Source: Amphimedon queenslandica
Taxonomy: Eukaryota > Porifera > Demospongiae > Haplosclerida > Niphatidae
Length of the DNA stretch: 64,000 bases
Direction of reading: 5' to 3'
NCBI RefSeq assembly: GCF_000090795.2
Contig: NW_003546378.1
Span: 7,748 to 71,747, forward strand
The notes beneath the pieces were generated by a model. It was not told where the DNA came from. It was given only the letters and a program-made list of their open reading frames with translations, and did not search any database. Shown piece after piece: positions 1 to 9,116 of this stretch; position 1 is the stretch's first letter, and every line of letters begins with the position of its first letter. The position numbers and the translations under genes are program-made.

Positions 1-1478
1 GAACTGTGAACTCTTTGAGAATTCTGATGAGGGGAAGGACACCCAAGGCATACATAGCCATGGCTAAGGGATCACCTTGGGTTGTACCTTCATCCGAAGA
101 CAGTGAGTCGTTATCAATGAAAAGTGGTACGTTTGACCTATAGCAGTTAATTAAAATAGTAGCAATGGATGGACATAGTTGAAGGATGTTAAGGGGCAGT
201 ACGTCTGTTAAGAGAATTAAAGGCATTACTAGCATCAACAAGGAGAACAGCTTCACAATCCAGTGATTGGAACATAGCACAAACAGAGTCGCCTCCAACA
301 AATGGCATCTAAACCAGAGGGACCAGAAGATCCAGTAGTTTTGAGAGCAGTGGACCTAATCAAATCAGGAGTAATGGCATCAAACAGTATGGGATCATAA
401 GGACTTGTAGCAGACGGAGAAGAATTTAAAACTAATGCTTGTAGTTGAGCTGGTTGACCAGGGGGATGCTTATCTAGTAGGATATCTTTTACTGAACACT
501 CATCTATAAGGGAGTCTAGCGATAAAACTTTGCCTTTCTCATTATCGATAATAATCGCAGAGCAGCCTTTGTATTACCCAGAAACATTAAGTCAGAAAAA
601 CGACGAGCGAGTCTGTAAGTCTGATTATGCTTGAGTCGTGACTGAATAGCTCTTCCTTCTCTGACAAGGGACTCTATGTCTCCATCATACCACAGAGTAA
701 GGCGCCTATCAAGATGTTTGGTTAGCTCTTTAACAGCAACTTTACCAGGTGGCTTCTGAAGAAGGAGAGCAGGCATCACCATAGTAGAATAAAGTGCTAT
801 AGGCTCTAATCAGCATAGGCTTGGAAGAGCCTGGCTAGTTCCTTAACAAAGGAATCACCAACTCTACCACTTGGAACTTTAAATGTATTTCTTCTCCAAT
901 GAATCACTTCATCATAAACAGACCTAATACATGAACGAAACTCTGTGCCTTCCTTAGGTCGGTAGGTCCCCACTTAAAGTTAGGAAATTGTAATTGAACA
1001 AAGTCAGGTAATGAAGCCTGAGAAGCGTCTAAATCATCATGATTGGTGAATATTTGTGGTGACTGGTGAAAGGGAAGGAGTAGATAAAGCTGTGTTTGAA
1101 ATAACAGCAGGTGGAGGGTTGATATTGACTCTCATAATGGGGTTAATTGAAGAAAGTCAGGTAATGAAGCTTGAGAAGCCTCTAAATCATCATGATTGGT
1201 GAATAGTTGTGGTGACTGGTGAAAAGGAAGAAGTAGATAAAGCTGTGTTTGAAATAACAGCAGGTGGAAGGTTGATATTGACTCCACATACTAGATCTGC
1301 TTCTGGTGTTATTGGAGCAACAGACTGAACAGAAAAGTTGTGACAGTGACCATTATGTTTGGGAAGACAGCTGAAACAACTTCTACCAGCCTTTACAAAC
1401 ATGAGACACAGCGACCTCTTCCATTACAACCGCAGCAACGAGGACCATCCGCCATTGTGGGGGCGTTGTATGCAACTA
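1..1478 (-). mobile_element. Degenerate LINE-type reverse transcriptase (fossil)
   Basis: Read on the minus strand, this stretch holds broken pieces of one retroelement protein, in order: a cysteine-rich knuckle (about 1460-1330, CNGRGRC then CFSCLPKHNGHC), an Ala/Pro-rich linker, an RT N-terminal region at 782-516 (QKPPGKVAVKELTKHLD, RFSDLMFLGNTKAALRLL), then [12 protein letters not shown] near 330-300, [11 protein letters not shown] near 225-190 and [20 protein letters not shown] near 90-35. These blocks are familiar from LINE-like RT proteins of sponges and corals. They lie in different frames with stops between them, and the region runs off the window start, so it is a dead partial copy. 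The longest open piece is 88 codons (516-782). The YADD-containing part would lie to the left of the window. Confidence 0.8.
993..1284. repeat. Tandem duplication inside the RT fossil
   Basis: Two direct copies of about 139 bases (993-1131 and 1146-1284, offset 153) differ at only a few positions. Both carry GGTGACTGGTGAAA and TGATATTGACTC at matching places. The duplicated part encodes the Ala/Pro-rich linker of the retroelement protein on the minus strand. Confidence 0.85.
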
Positions 1479-1953
1479 TAGTGATGGGCGATTCCGATAC
1501 CAAAATACTCAATTCTTCGATTCCTAGGCAGTATCGAACTGGTATCGAAACATTTTGAATACCGAAAATTTCGATTCCGAGTACAACCACACCCACTTAA
1601 CTACAATAATTGTTAATAAACTACTAGTTAATTACAAAATTAAAATGTAAATATTTTTTATTGTTAAAAATGAACACCAAGAATAATAAATATTGCTTCT
1701 CCAGCTGCTCTCTGAACTTTCTCAGTCTTTCTGGATTGTTGTTTGAGTCTTCGAGATGGTAAAAAAGTGAGGAAGTGAACAATGAAGCCTGTTTTTAGTG
1801 CTCATGGTCAATTATAGCAGCAGTAACTGGCTGAAAGTACCTCTGGACTTTGACCTCCTCAGGTACTCGGAATCGTACTCAATACCATCGATACTCAGAG
1901 AAAAGTACTCGGAATCAAACCGAATCAGATTTTATTGGTATCGCCCATCACTA
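1479..1953. mobile_element. hAT-type MITE with 8-bp target site duplication
   Basis: A 475-base element whose ends are inverted copies of TAGTGATGGGCGAT followed by an imperfect extension (CCGATACCAA / TTGGTA). It is flanked by a perfect 8-base direct repeat, TGCAACTA, at 1471-1478 and 1954-1961. An 8-bp duplication with a TAGTG-like terminus is the signature of the hAT superfamily. There is no transposase frame inside, so it is non-autonomous. It sits at the edge of the RT fossil and must be younger than it. Confidence 0.9.
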
Positions 1954-1961
1954 TGCAACTA

Positions 1962-2989
1962 TGCATCAACTTCAAGAGTAGATATTAGATAATAATTTAC
2001 TCTTGTATACATGTGCATGTACAAGCAAACTGAACTCACTAGTAAAAGCTTTGCCCAATGAGCCCCAAGTATTTTCCCAGTTGAGATAAGGTGTGTGAAC
2101 AAATAATGATGCAAGTAATTTGACAAAATTTAATTTTTTGTTTCAGCCCAGCTACATGTACATTGTGTATGTGTTAGTTATTTGTGTCACATGTGAAAAG
2201 CAACAGGTTTTGCCATGATAGAGGACTTGTAAATTTATTGGTACACGTACAACATGTACATGTATGTGTTTTAGTGACAGTTGGAGCTATGGGGTCAAGC
2301 TGTGTTATCTACATGTAGGCTGAACAAAAGTATAAGTATACTGAAATGTTTTTAAAGTACTAGTGCAAGAAAAAGTTTAACTTTATACTAGTCTTTAACT
2401 ACTTCAGTACAAGTACAAGCACAATGCACTATTATTTATGGGCATAGCCTGAACATACAAGAAGGTACAAATGTACTTCAAAAATGATTCAAAATAGGGA
2501 GTGCTCATGATATTGATATCAAGGGTCTAATGCAGACAAAATCTGTTGAAACTAACTTTACAACTTAGACATGTAAGTAGGTGCACTGAACACTTTTTAA
2601 ATTTAGGCACTAAGTACTAAGTGTCCAGGTAGTAGTTCTGTATCATAATAATAGCACAATTATGTACATGTATGTGTATGTGGTTTATTAGACAATGACA
2701 AAATGGCAGATCTGTGTGAAATAGTGATGTTCCCTAAAGAATTAATCCACAAAAGTAATCAATTCAATGATCCATAGTATATTCAGTACTGCTATTACTT
2801 CTTAGTTTTAGTTATCACATGTATTCCTTACCCAATTGTATTGTATTGTTGTACCATATCTCTGTAGTATGTGATTTATGGGTTGGGGTTGGGTAACACT
2901 ATTATTTTTACAAGAAGTTAATTTTACTTTCCTTTCAAAGTAATGTCCTGTTTATTATTGTAGTTAGTGAGCCCTGTATTTTCTTTTAG
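1962..2989. other. Intergenic stretch, no gene recognised
   Basis: AT-rich sequence with several copies of the ACATGTACATGT-type palindromic motif (for example near 2140-2270 and 2660). The missing 5' exon(s) of the gene starting at 2990 should lie here or be skipped over by a long intron, but I could not identify a convincing one. Confidence 0.5.
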
Positions 2990-3718
2990 GCTAAAAGGGA
3001 TCCTTACAAAGAAGAGGAAGAATTTGAGAGACAGAGGGAACACTTGAAAAAGGAACGGAAAGAATATAGGAAATATAATGAAATGGTGATTGTATATTTG
3101 TGTATTACCCTTATAATTTGTATATTGTTTGCTTTAAAGGTGATGGATGAAATTTTACCTAAAGCTACAGGTTTTGCTGCAAAGATAGAAAAGAAAAGAG
3201 CCAGAGTTGAAGCAAGACGAGAAAGAGAGATCAGTCCTGGTTAGATTTGATTCCTTGTCTTAATTTTACAATTTTATGTAGACTTCAATGAGTCTACATT
3301 AATGGGAGGTGCAACAAGGTACATGTACATACAAGGGATAGGTTGAAGTAATGGAAATTTGATTTTTGTAGTGACATCAAAGCCAAACTTATGACAGAGC
3401 AAAAGCAAAGGTATGCACTTCAATTGATTTTGTTAAATTTACATAATGATAGAGAACATAGAGCACAAGCTGCTAGTCAAAAGATTATTGATTACCAAGC
3501 AAAGGAAAAAGCAAGAGTAGCTGTAAGTAAATGCAGTCTGGCTTCATATATACATGCACATGTACTGGGATGGGGACATAGGCAGAAAGTTTTGAGGCAA
3601 GAACTTCACAAATGACGCCACTTACATTTATTCACAAATTATTTACCTTTGATCTTCCTTTGTTTAGGCAATATTAGAGCAGGCTAGAGCAAACAAGAAG
3701 GAAGGTTCATTATGGTGA
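2990..3718 (+). CDS. Small charged coiled-coil protein, C-terminal exons
   Basis: Five exons join in phase: 2990-3085, 3140-3239, 3383-3410, 3453-3522 and 3668-3718 (stop TGA). They give 114 residues of a very charged, probably nuclear protein. Visible blocks are EEEEFERQREHLKKERKEY, then MDEILPKATGFAAKIEKKRA, REREISP, then a Lys/Gln/Ala-rich helix ending in KKEGSLW. The pattern (ILPKATG, EKKRA, R.REISP, a long helix, a short Leu-Trp end) resembles a conserved eukaryotic family that includes plant style-cell-cycle-inhibitor-like (SCI1) proteins. I recall that family only by pattern and give no function. Introns are 43-145 bases. The start codon and N-terminus were not found upstream, so the model is 5'-partial. 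Downstream it converges on the glycosyltransferase gene 200 bases away. Confidence 0.6.
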
Positions 3719-3918
3719 ATGAGCTAATTTAATAATGATATATCAATGAGACCACAAGAATTTCATATTATAATTAAGTGAAGCATACAGTCAGCAAATT
3801 TTGGCCCTGGATTGCATTAAAAAAATTTAAATGGACATGATTATGTTATTAATTGTACTAAGAAATTTAAGGTATTTACAAAAAATAATTATTGTAATTT
3901 ATAAAGAAATAAAATTTG

Positions 3919-5397
3919 TCATGATTGTATTGAAGGAAAACAACCTAAAGGTCTAGAATGACACCAGAGCTTGAGAACACGTTTACCAGCGAAAGTCCCA
4001 TACACTAAACAGAAAAGACAACAAATAATTAAAGCTACGAGTCGTTTGTGAAAGTTTCTGATCGAATAAAGGATGAACAATGAAATGATGTGAAGAATTG
4101 CAAATGTTAGCAGATGTACCACACATTCAGCAATTCTCTTTGAGTAGATTTCAGGATTGCAGTTACCAGCCACGTACAAAAAATAACACAATGGACCATA
4201 GAATAATAATAAAAAAGTTAACAGCCACATACCGTACAGGAGCCATGCTTGAACTGGCCACATTGTTGAAGGTATAAGCTGAAATGCACCAACATAAGAG
4301 ACAACCAAAATTATTAATGGTATGAGACTAACAATAAAACCGTCATGAGCAGAAGCAATGAAATTCATGGCAGACTTGGTACATGAATGATTAGCAATAC
4401 GAAACATCATTGGGAAGCAACGAAGTACTACGTAAAGAAGACCCAAACATACCAGTGGCATGACATTGCTCATTAGAAAGAGAGATGGATCATTTACATG
4501 TGATGCAAGCTTAGTTCGATAAGAATACCACATCCAGTTAACTTCTAATAGAGGGTATGTCCACCAGTACACAGGGTGTATCGAAAGCATCTCATAGTCA
4601 ATGACAAATATCTCATCATCACTCATATACCAATGACTGTTTACTAAATGCATGAATATGCCGACCTGATATCCTGCAGAAAGACGAAGAGGTTCTTCAT
4701 TGTATGAAGGATCTTTTGGATCATACATGACAGAGTACTTTAACTTGTAATAGTTATTGTAGAATTTATTAAGCAGTATGGGAACAGTTATTTTATTGGA
4801 GCCTTCACGATCCCATGTTAAAATTCGACTCAACTCAATTATTGATGGTTTTACAACCATGACAGTAGTACGGAATGAATTGGATATCTGAAAAACAGCA
4901 CAAAAGTTACCACACCTGAAAAGATGGTCAATGTTCTTTACAACTAATGCGTTTGGCTCAATCCACACAACACGTCGATACTCAGTCATTTTCCATAACT
5001 GGAGCTTATTAAAAGAAGCATCATCTATAGGGCGAGGGTCAAACTCTTCAATCATTCGTATAGTCCAACCATTTTCTTTAAGTATTGCTTTAGACTCAGC
5101 TGTCACATCTGGTGGACATAGAACAACTCGTTCGATGGAGCTCTTGGTTTCTTTCAGAGACACACCTAATACGAGGACCATTAACAAGGATGCTTCTGAC
5201 TTCCCGTTAACAAGTGTCACATAAGCCTCCTTTCCAAACGGCTTAATGGAAGGACGGGGAGCTTTAGGACCATTCTTTCTCAAAACAACCGGACCTTGCT
5301 GCTGCAACTGCCCCTCGACTAAGCTAAGAGAGATGAACAAGATTAGAACCAAGGGAGTTCTTTCCATTCTCTCTCTTCTCGATCTCTTTCTCTTCAA
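3919..5397 (-). CDS. GT8 (glycogenin/PGSIP-like) glycosyltransferase, multispan, intronless
   Basis: A single uninterrupted frame of 492 residues. The N-terminus is basic followed by a hydrophobic stretch (TPLVLILFISLSLVEG), read as a signal peptide; Met11 (MERTPLV) may be the true start. Residues about 55-290 look like a GT8 domain: AYVTLVNG opening strand, FNKLQLWKMTEYRRVVWIEP and NIDHLFRCG. The C-terminal 190 residues contain about five hydrophobic spans, like plant PGSIP7/8-type glucuronosyltransferases. The expected partner is nucleotide-sugar, with glycan or lipid acceptor in the secretory pathway (family knowledge). Oddly, where the family has a DxD metal site (YLDAD) this protein reads WIEPN, so sugar transfer may be lost or altered. 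It is the only sizeable intronless gene here, which might mean an old retrocopy. Two CACGTG boxes lie just upstream of the start. Confidence 0.82.
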   Translation of the reverse strand: MKRKRSRRERMERTPLVLILFISLSLVEGQLQQQGPVVLRKNGPKAPRPSIKPFGKEAYVTLVNGKSEASLLMVLVLGVSLKETKSSIERVVLCPPDVTAESKAILKENGWTIRMIEEFDPRPIDDASFNKLQLWKMTEYRRVVWIEPNALVVKNIDHLFRCGNFCAVFQISNSFRTTVMVVKPSIIELSRILTWDREGSNKITVPILLNKFYNNYYKLKYSVMYDPKDPSYNEEPLRLSAGYQVGIFMHLVNSHWYMSDDEIFVIDYEMLSIHPVYWWTYPLLEVNWMWYSYRTKLASHVNDPSLFLMSNVMPLVCLGLLYVVLRCFPMMFRIANHSCTKSAMNFIASAHDGFIVSLIPLIILVVSYVGAFQLIPSTMWPVQAWLLYGMWLLTFLLLFYGPLCYFLYVAGNCNPEIYSKRIAECVVHLLTFAILHIISLFILYSIRNFHKRLVALIICCLFCLVYGTFAGKRVLKLWCHSRPLGCFPSIQS

Positions 5398-5435
5398 TTA
5401 CGCAACTTGAATCACGTGACATTCACGTGCAGCTG
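5398..5435 (-). promoter_or_regulatory. Promoter-proximal CACGTG pair of the GT8 gene
   Basis: Two CACGTG E-boxes at 5413-5418 (in ATCACGTGAC) and 5424-5429 (in TTCACGTGCA) lie 16-32 bases upstream of the GT8 start codon. CACGTG is the core bound by USF/MITF/TFE/Myc-type bHLH-Zip factors. Two copies within 17 bases of AT-rich DNA beside a start codon suggest function; this is inference. Confidence 0.45.
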
Positions 5436-5644
5436 CATTCATGGACACTACACATCTTTGAAGTTTGAGCCATTCACTTTGCCATTTCGAAAACTGAGTT
5501 AATATATTATTTCAAACTGGTGCAAAACTCCTTTTTTTATGTATTCTTGCAATAAAACATTACATAAGTCATTACACCTAGTCTAACTACAGCATACTTT
5601 GATAACTCACAAGTTATCTATCCCATTAATTAAGAAATAGCCTA

Positions 5645-5862
5645 CCTTAAGCCTACTATTATTTGCATCTACTAATTTTAGCAAAATCAGCAAAAGTCAT
5701 GTTTAACGTTACTAATTTTAGCGTTTTTAACCAAATTAACAATAAATAATAACCATTATAATGAATAATAATTATTTTGGCGTCTATTTACAATTTAGCG
5801 GTTTAAAGCTTTCTCGCTAATATAGCTAAATTTAGTAGACGCTAAAAATAGTAGGCTTAAGG
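5645..5862. mobile_element. MITE with TA target duplication
   Basis: Ends are inverted copies of CCTTAAGCCTACTATT, extended by an imperfect (A/T)-rich arm with GTCTACTAAATTTAGC. TA lies outside both ends (5643-5644, 5863-5864), consistent with Tc1/mariner-type insertion. The 218-base body contains no reading frame. It lies in the gap between the GT8 and methyltransferase genes, the rest of which (5436-6105) shows nothing else. Confidence 0.75.
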
Positions 5863-6105
5863 TAGTTATAGTTGAGGCTCAAAAATTTTGTCTTCATCAA
5901 AAATGAAATTACTTTCACAAAAATCAAAACCCTTTCTCTATTAACACAAACCATCCCATAACAATAACATTCTGTGTGTACATAGATCTAGTAAAGTATT
6001 ACAATTTTGTAAGTTTTGCCATGTAACTTTATTCCAATTAATGTATTGTAATAAAAAGTATAAAAGTAGAAAAACAAAAAGCCAATCATGGCAAAACATT
6101 AATTT

Positions 6106-8916
6106 TTAAAATCCTTTATAAGCAAGTATTGTTGTTGTTTCACCTATTTTTTGCCTTGCTTCTTCTGTTTTGCAAAAAAATTCTTGTGCTTTACCATCAT
6201 TTATCATTTCCCTCCATTTATCTTGAATTGACTTTATCTCCTCATCAGTAGCTAGTGACCATACACTATTATACATGTGCATGTAGATGTACATGTAAGT
6301 GAAATTAAAGACAGAAAAGATTATATTGACTAATTATTCATTCACATTACCTTGTAGCATCAATCCATTCTTTATTTAATGGTCCTTCAATGTTTGAGTG
6401 AAGCTCATTCTTCATTACGCATTCAGTTTTATGACAATGTGGTAACACTGAATGAACTTTAAACCCAACTTCTTCTAATCTTCTGCATAATGTATTTATG
6501 GGCGGAAACCTATTAAAAGATACATGTAATTATATCAAGCATAATATTAATCCTTTATCTGCAACAAACAAAAATTTGTAAGCATAAAGTTGAGACTATA
6601 ATCACTTGCATAACATTACTTTGACTGAAATATCTCTTGAACTCTTTTAGGAGCTAACATGAAGAAAGCAGATGCTTCTGCTAGTTGGTGATGTCCCATT
6701 GTATTAATGATAAAAGCTCCTTTATCATTCAGTACACTGTATACATCATTAATGACCTTGCTAGGCCCTGAATAATCAGGGGGAACACTGTCTTTAAGAT
6801 GATGAAGCACCTAGGTATTATTCAAAAATTAAGATTATTAGTAATAACCAAAACATGAAACTTTAAAATAGCCATTCGTTGAGCTCAATACATACTACAT
6901 CTGGCAAATTTTTAATGCTCATAGGTAATGCCAAATAAAGTTAACAAATTAAAGAGGATATAACTGAAAATGGTCACTAACCAGACCACTGAACAAACGT
7001 GCACAAAAAGTGAGGCTAGGCTAAGGGATAAGAAGTAACTGAAATCAATTAAAAAGATGAATGCAGCAGAAACTTACTAGGGTACATATAACAACGTCAC
7101 AGCATTTCTCCGGTACTATTTTATGTAAGTCAGATATATTTCCTTCATATGTCTTGAAGTTCTCAATGCCCTTATTATTAGCTTCTTCAATCATTTTAGA
7201 ATTGACTTCGATTCCAATTATTTCTTTTATGTAAGGACTTAATTCCTTCGCATAGTTACCTGTGCCACAACCTTTAAAGTTAACAGACAGGTAAAACATA
7301 TATGTTACAAACACAATAAACAAAATATTGTAATATAGAGTATGTATGATTACAAATGCCTTTGCAAGTGCAGTTTATGCATACAAAATAAGAAATTTTA
7401 TCACAAGAATATCAAGATTACAAAGGGGACAGACAGTTATTCATGTCATATCATGCAGTCAAATTAAATCAATCAATATTAATCAAAAGAAATTAAGATT
7501 TTGATTTTCATTGTAATCAAATAAGTCAATCAATATGATTGATTAGGAAATGACGTATTATGCTTGTATCTAGTTGAGAGTTTCAGTGATACCTGCTCCT
7601 CTAAATCCATTTTGATTATATTAGGATGCATTTCATGTAACAGTACAGTGGAACCAACCATTGAGCTCTCAATAGCTTCAGAACATTTAAGATTGAGATC
7701 AACAGTGCTAGAATCAATTTTATCAATTTTCTTGTAAATCTGACCAGCATACCATTCACGGAACCTTTGATGTAGAAATCTTTGGCAGCTTTATTACACC
7801 AATGTCCATGGGATGGAGCCTACAGTGTATTCGTGCAGCTTGCTGGAATCAATACAGTACTGATGTGATTTTCTTCAAATATCAAACATACAACTAGTAA
7901 TTTGGCCTCCAAATTAGTGAAAGATAATAAACTCCCAGTTATAATTACTGACTTTCAGTTATTCACGCTTCTTAGGAAAGTAAAAAATGATTACCTCCTT
8001 CATTGTTACTTCATTAGCACCATGGCTAATTGAACATGTTATATCATCTAGCTAGGAACTTCACTAGTGAAAGAAAACGAGTGATTGTGCCTTCATTAAT
8101 TAGTTATATAGGCAAAAATCTTCTGGTACAAAATGGCAGGATTAATTTGGTGAATGACTATCAAAACATCAAATTCGCCTAAATTACCAGCTACACAATA
8201 AATATATCGGCGGAGTCCTTTTGACACATTGAAAACCCTTATTATAAATTATAAACCATGTTTTTTACTGAAGGGAACAAGATACACATAAACCATGAGT
8301 ATGACTGAAATTTAGCAATCAAGATCTCACGACACACACATCAGGGGTTAATTAAAACAGATCAATCAACATAAGCCTGTAAATGTAATCCTGATCTTTT
8401 AAATTAAAATAATGTAGTTTAATGCATGGGAATCACTTAACCACGTGCCAACTGCCTTGTAGAGATGTAATACATATAAATATTTAAAAGCAAACATAGA
8501 AAGTAAAACTATGTTAGTTTATACAAGAAACATTCGTTTGACTGTAAACATATCACTTCATTGAGTATGAATGTGGAAGCAAGCATAACGCTATGCCCTA
8601 CATTTGTAATTTAGCTACTGACGATTATTAAACCTATTTTCAATTTTTCACACTCCACCCATTGTTAAGTTTTACTACTGATGCTCCACAGAGGAGCTGT
8701 ACATTGACAGATAAAATTATGCTCATTATATGTACCAATATCTAACACAGTAGCTCTCTTCGAAAATCCTCCCATTACACGAGTCACAGCTCCTAGTATT
8801 ACATCAACACCAATTGGTTTCCTTCCTAAAATTAAGATAAAAACAAAGTAAGAGATTAACAATCAATTACGTCGGTCATATCCTTTAGATATTTCACTAT
8901 AATTCTCGAAAGACAT
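6106..8916 (-). CDS. Class I SAM-dependent methyltransferase (Methyltransf_11 type)
   Basis: Six exons read down the minus strand: 8916-8871, 8825-8736, 7271-7078, 6810-6620, 6509-6351 and 6265-6106 (stop). They splice in consistent phase to 279 residues. The start ATG (8916) gives MSFENYSEISKGYDR. Motif I, the AdoMet-binding glycine loop, is VLDIGCGTGNYA at about 42-53 and spans the 1.46-kb second intron. The acidic residue of the next strand is in IIGIEVNSKMIEEA, and CCDVVICTLVLHHL is the motif 4 region typical of Methyltransf_11 proteins. The C-terminal part (exons 4-6) is the variable substrate region, so the methyl acceptor cannot be predicted. No signal peptide or membrane span is seen; it is probably cytosolic. 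The gene is head-to-head with the ERCC6L2-like helicase, about 200 bases away. Confidence 0.9.
7570..7858 (-). pseudogene. Pogo/Tigger-type DDE transposase, C-terminal fragment
   Basis: Inside the large methyltransferase intron, the minus strand reads, with frame changes, IPASCTNTL, PMDIGVIKLPK or NKAAKDF, then HQRFREWYAGQIYKKIDKID, then SMVGSTVLLHEMHPNIIK and finally GFRGAGITETLN before a stop. This order matches the end of pogo/jerky DDE transposases (LQPLD-.N..KD, W....., a helix, then GF..AGI). Several frameshifts are needed, so it is a fossil. No terminal repeats were identified. The rest of the intron (7272-7569, 7859-8735) shows no gene. Confidence 0.7.
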
Positions 8917-9116
8917 TCTTTGTTTTGTGCTCGGTTTTGTGGTGAATCTGTGATAATGTGTGATTAAGAGCTGATGTCAGTGAGGTGGAGCTGCTGGAGC
9001 ACTGAGCTGATATGACACGTGATGTCACGAGGGGACCACGCCCATCTTCAAAGATGTCTACATGTATGTCTATTAATTTAACAAATCCTTGTGTACTTGG
9101 CTAATTTCTCACACAG
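8917..9116. promoter_or_regulatory. Divergent promoter, methyltransferase / ERCC6L2-like
   Basis: About 200 bases separate the methyltransferase start codon (8916) from the first recognised helicase exon. The interval holds a CACGTG box at 9016-9021 followed directly by ATGTCACG, a CRE-like half site, and is more GC-rich than its surroundings. The helicase start codon has not been pinned down and may lie inside it. Confidence 0.5.
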
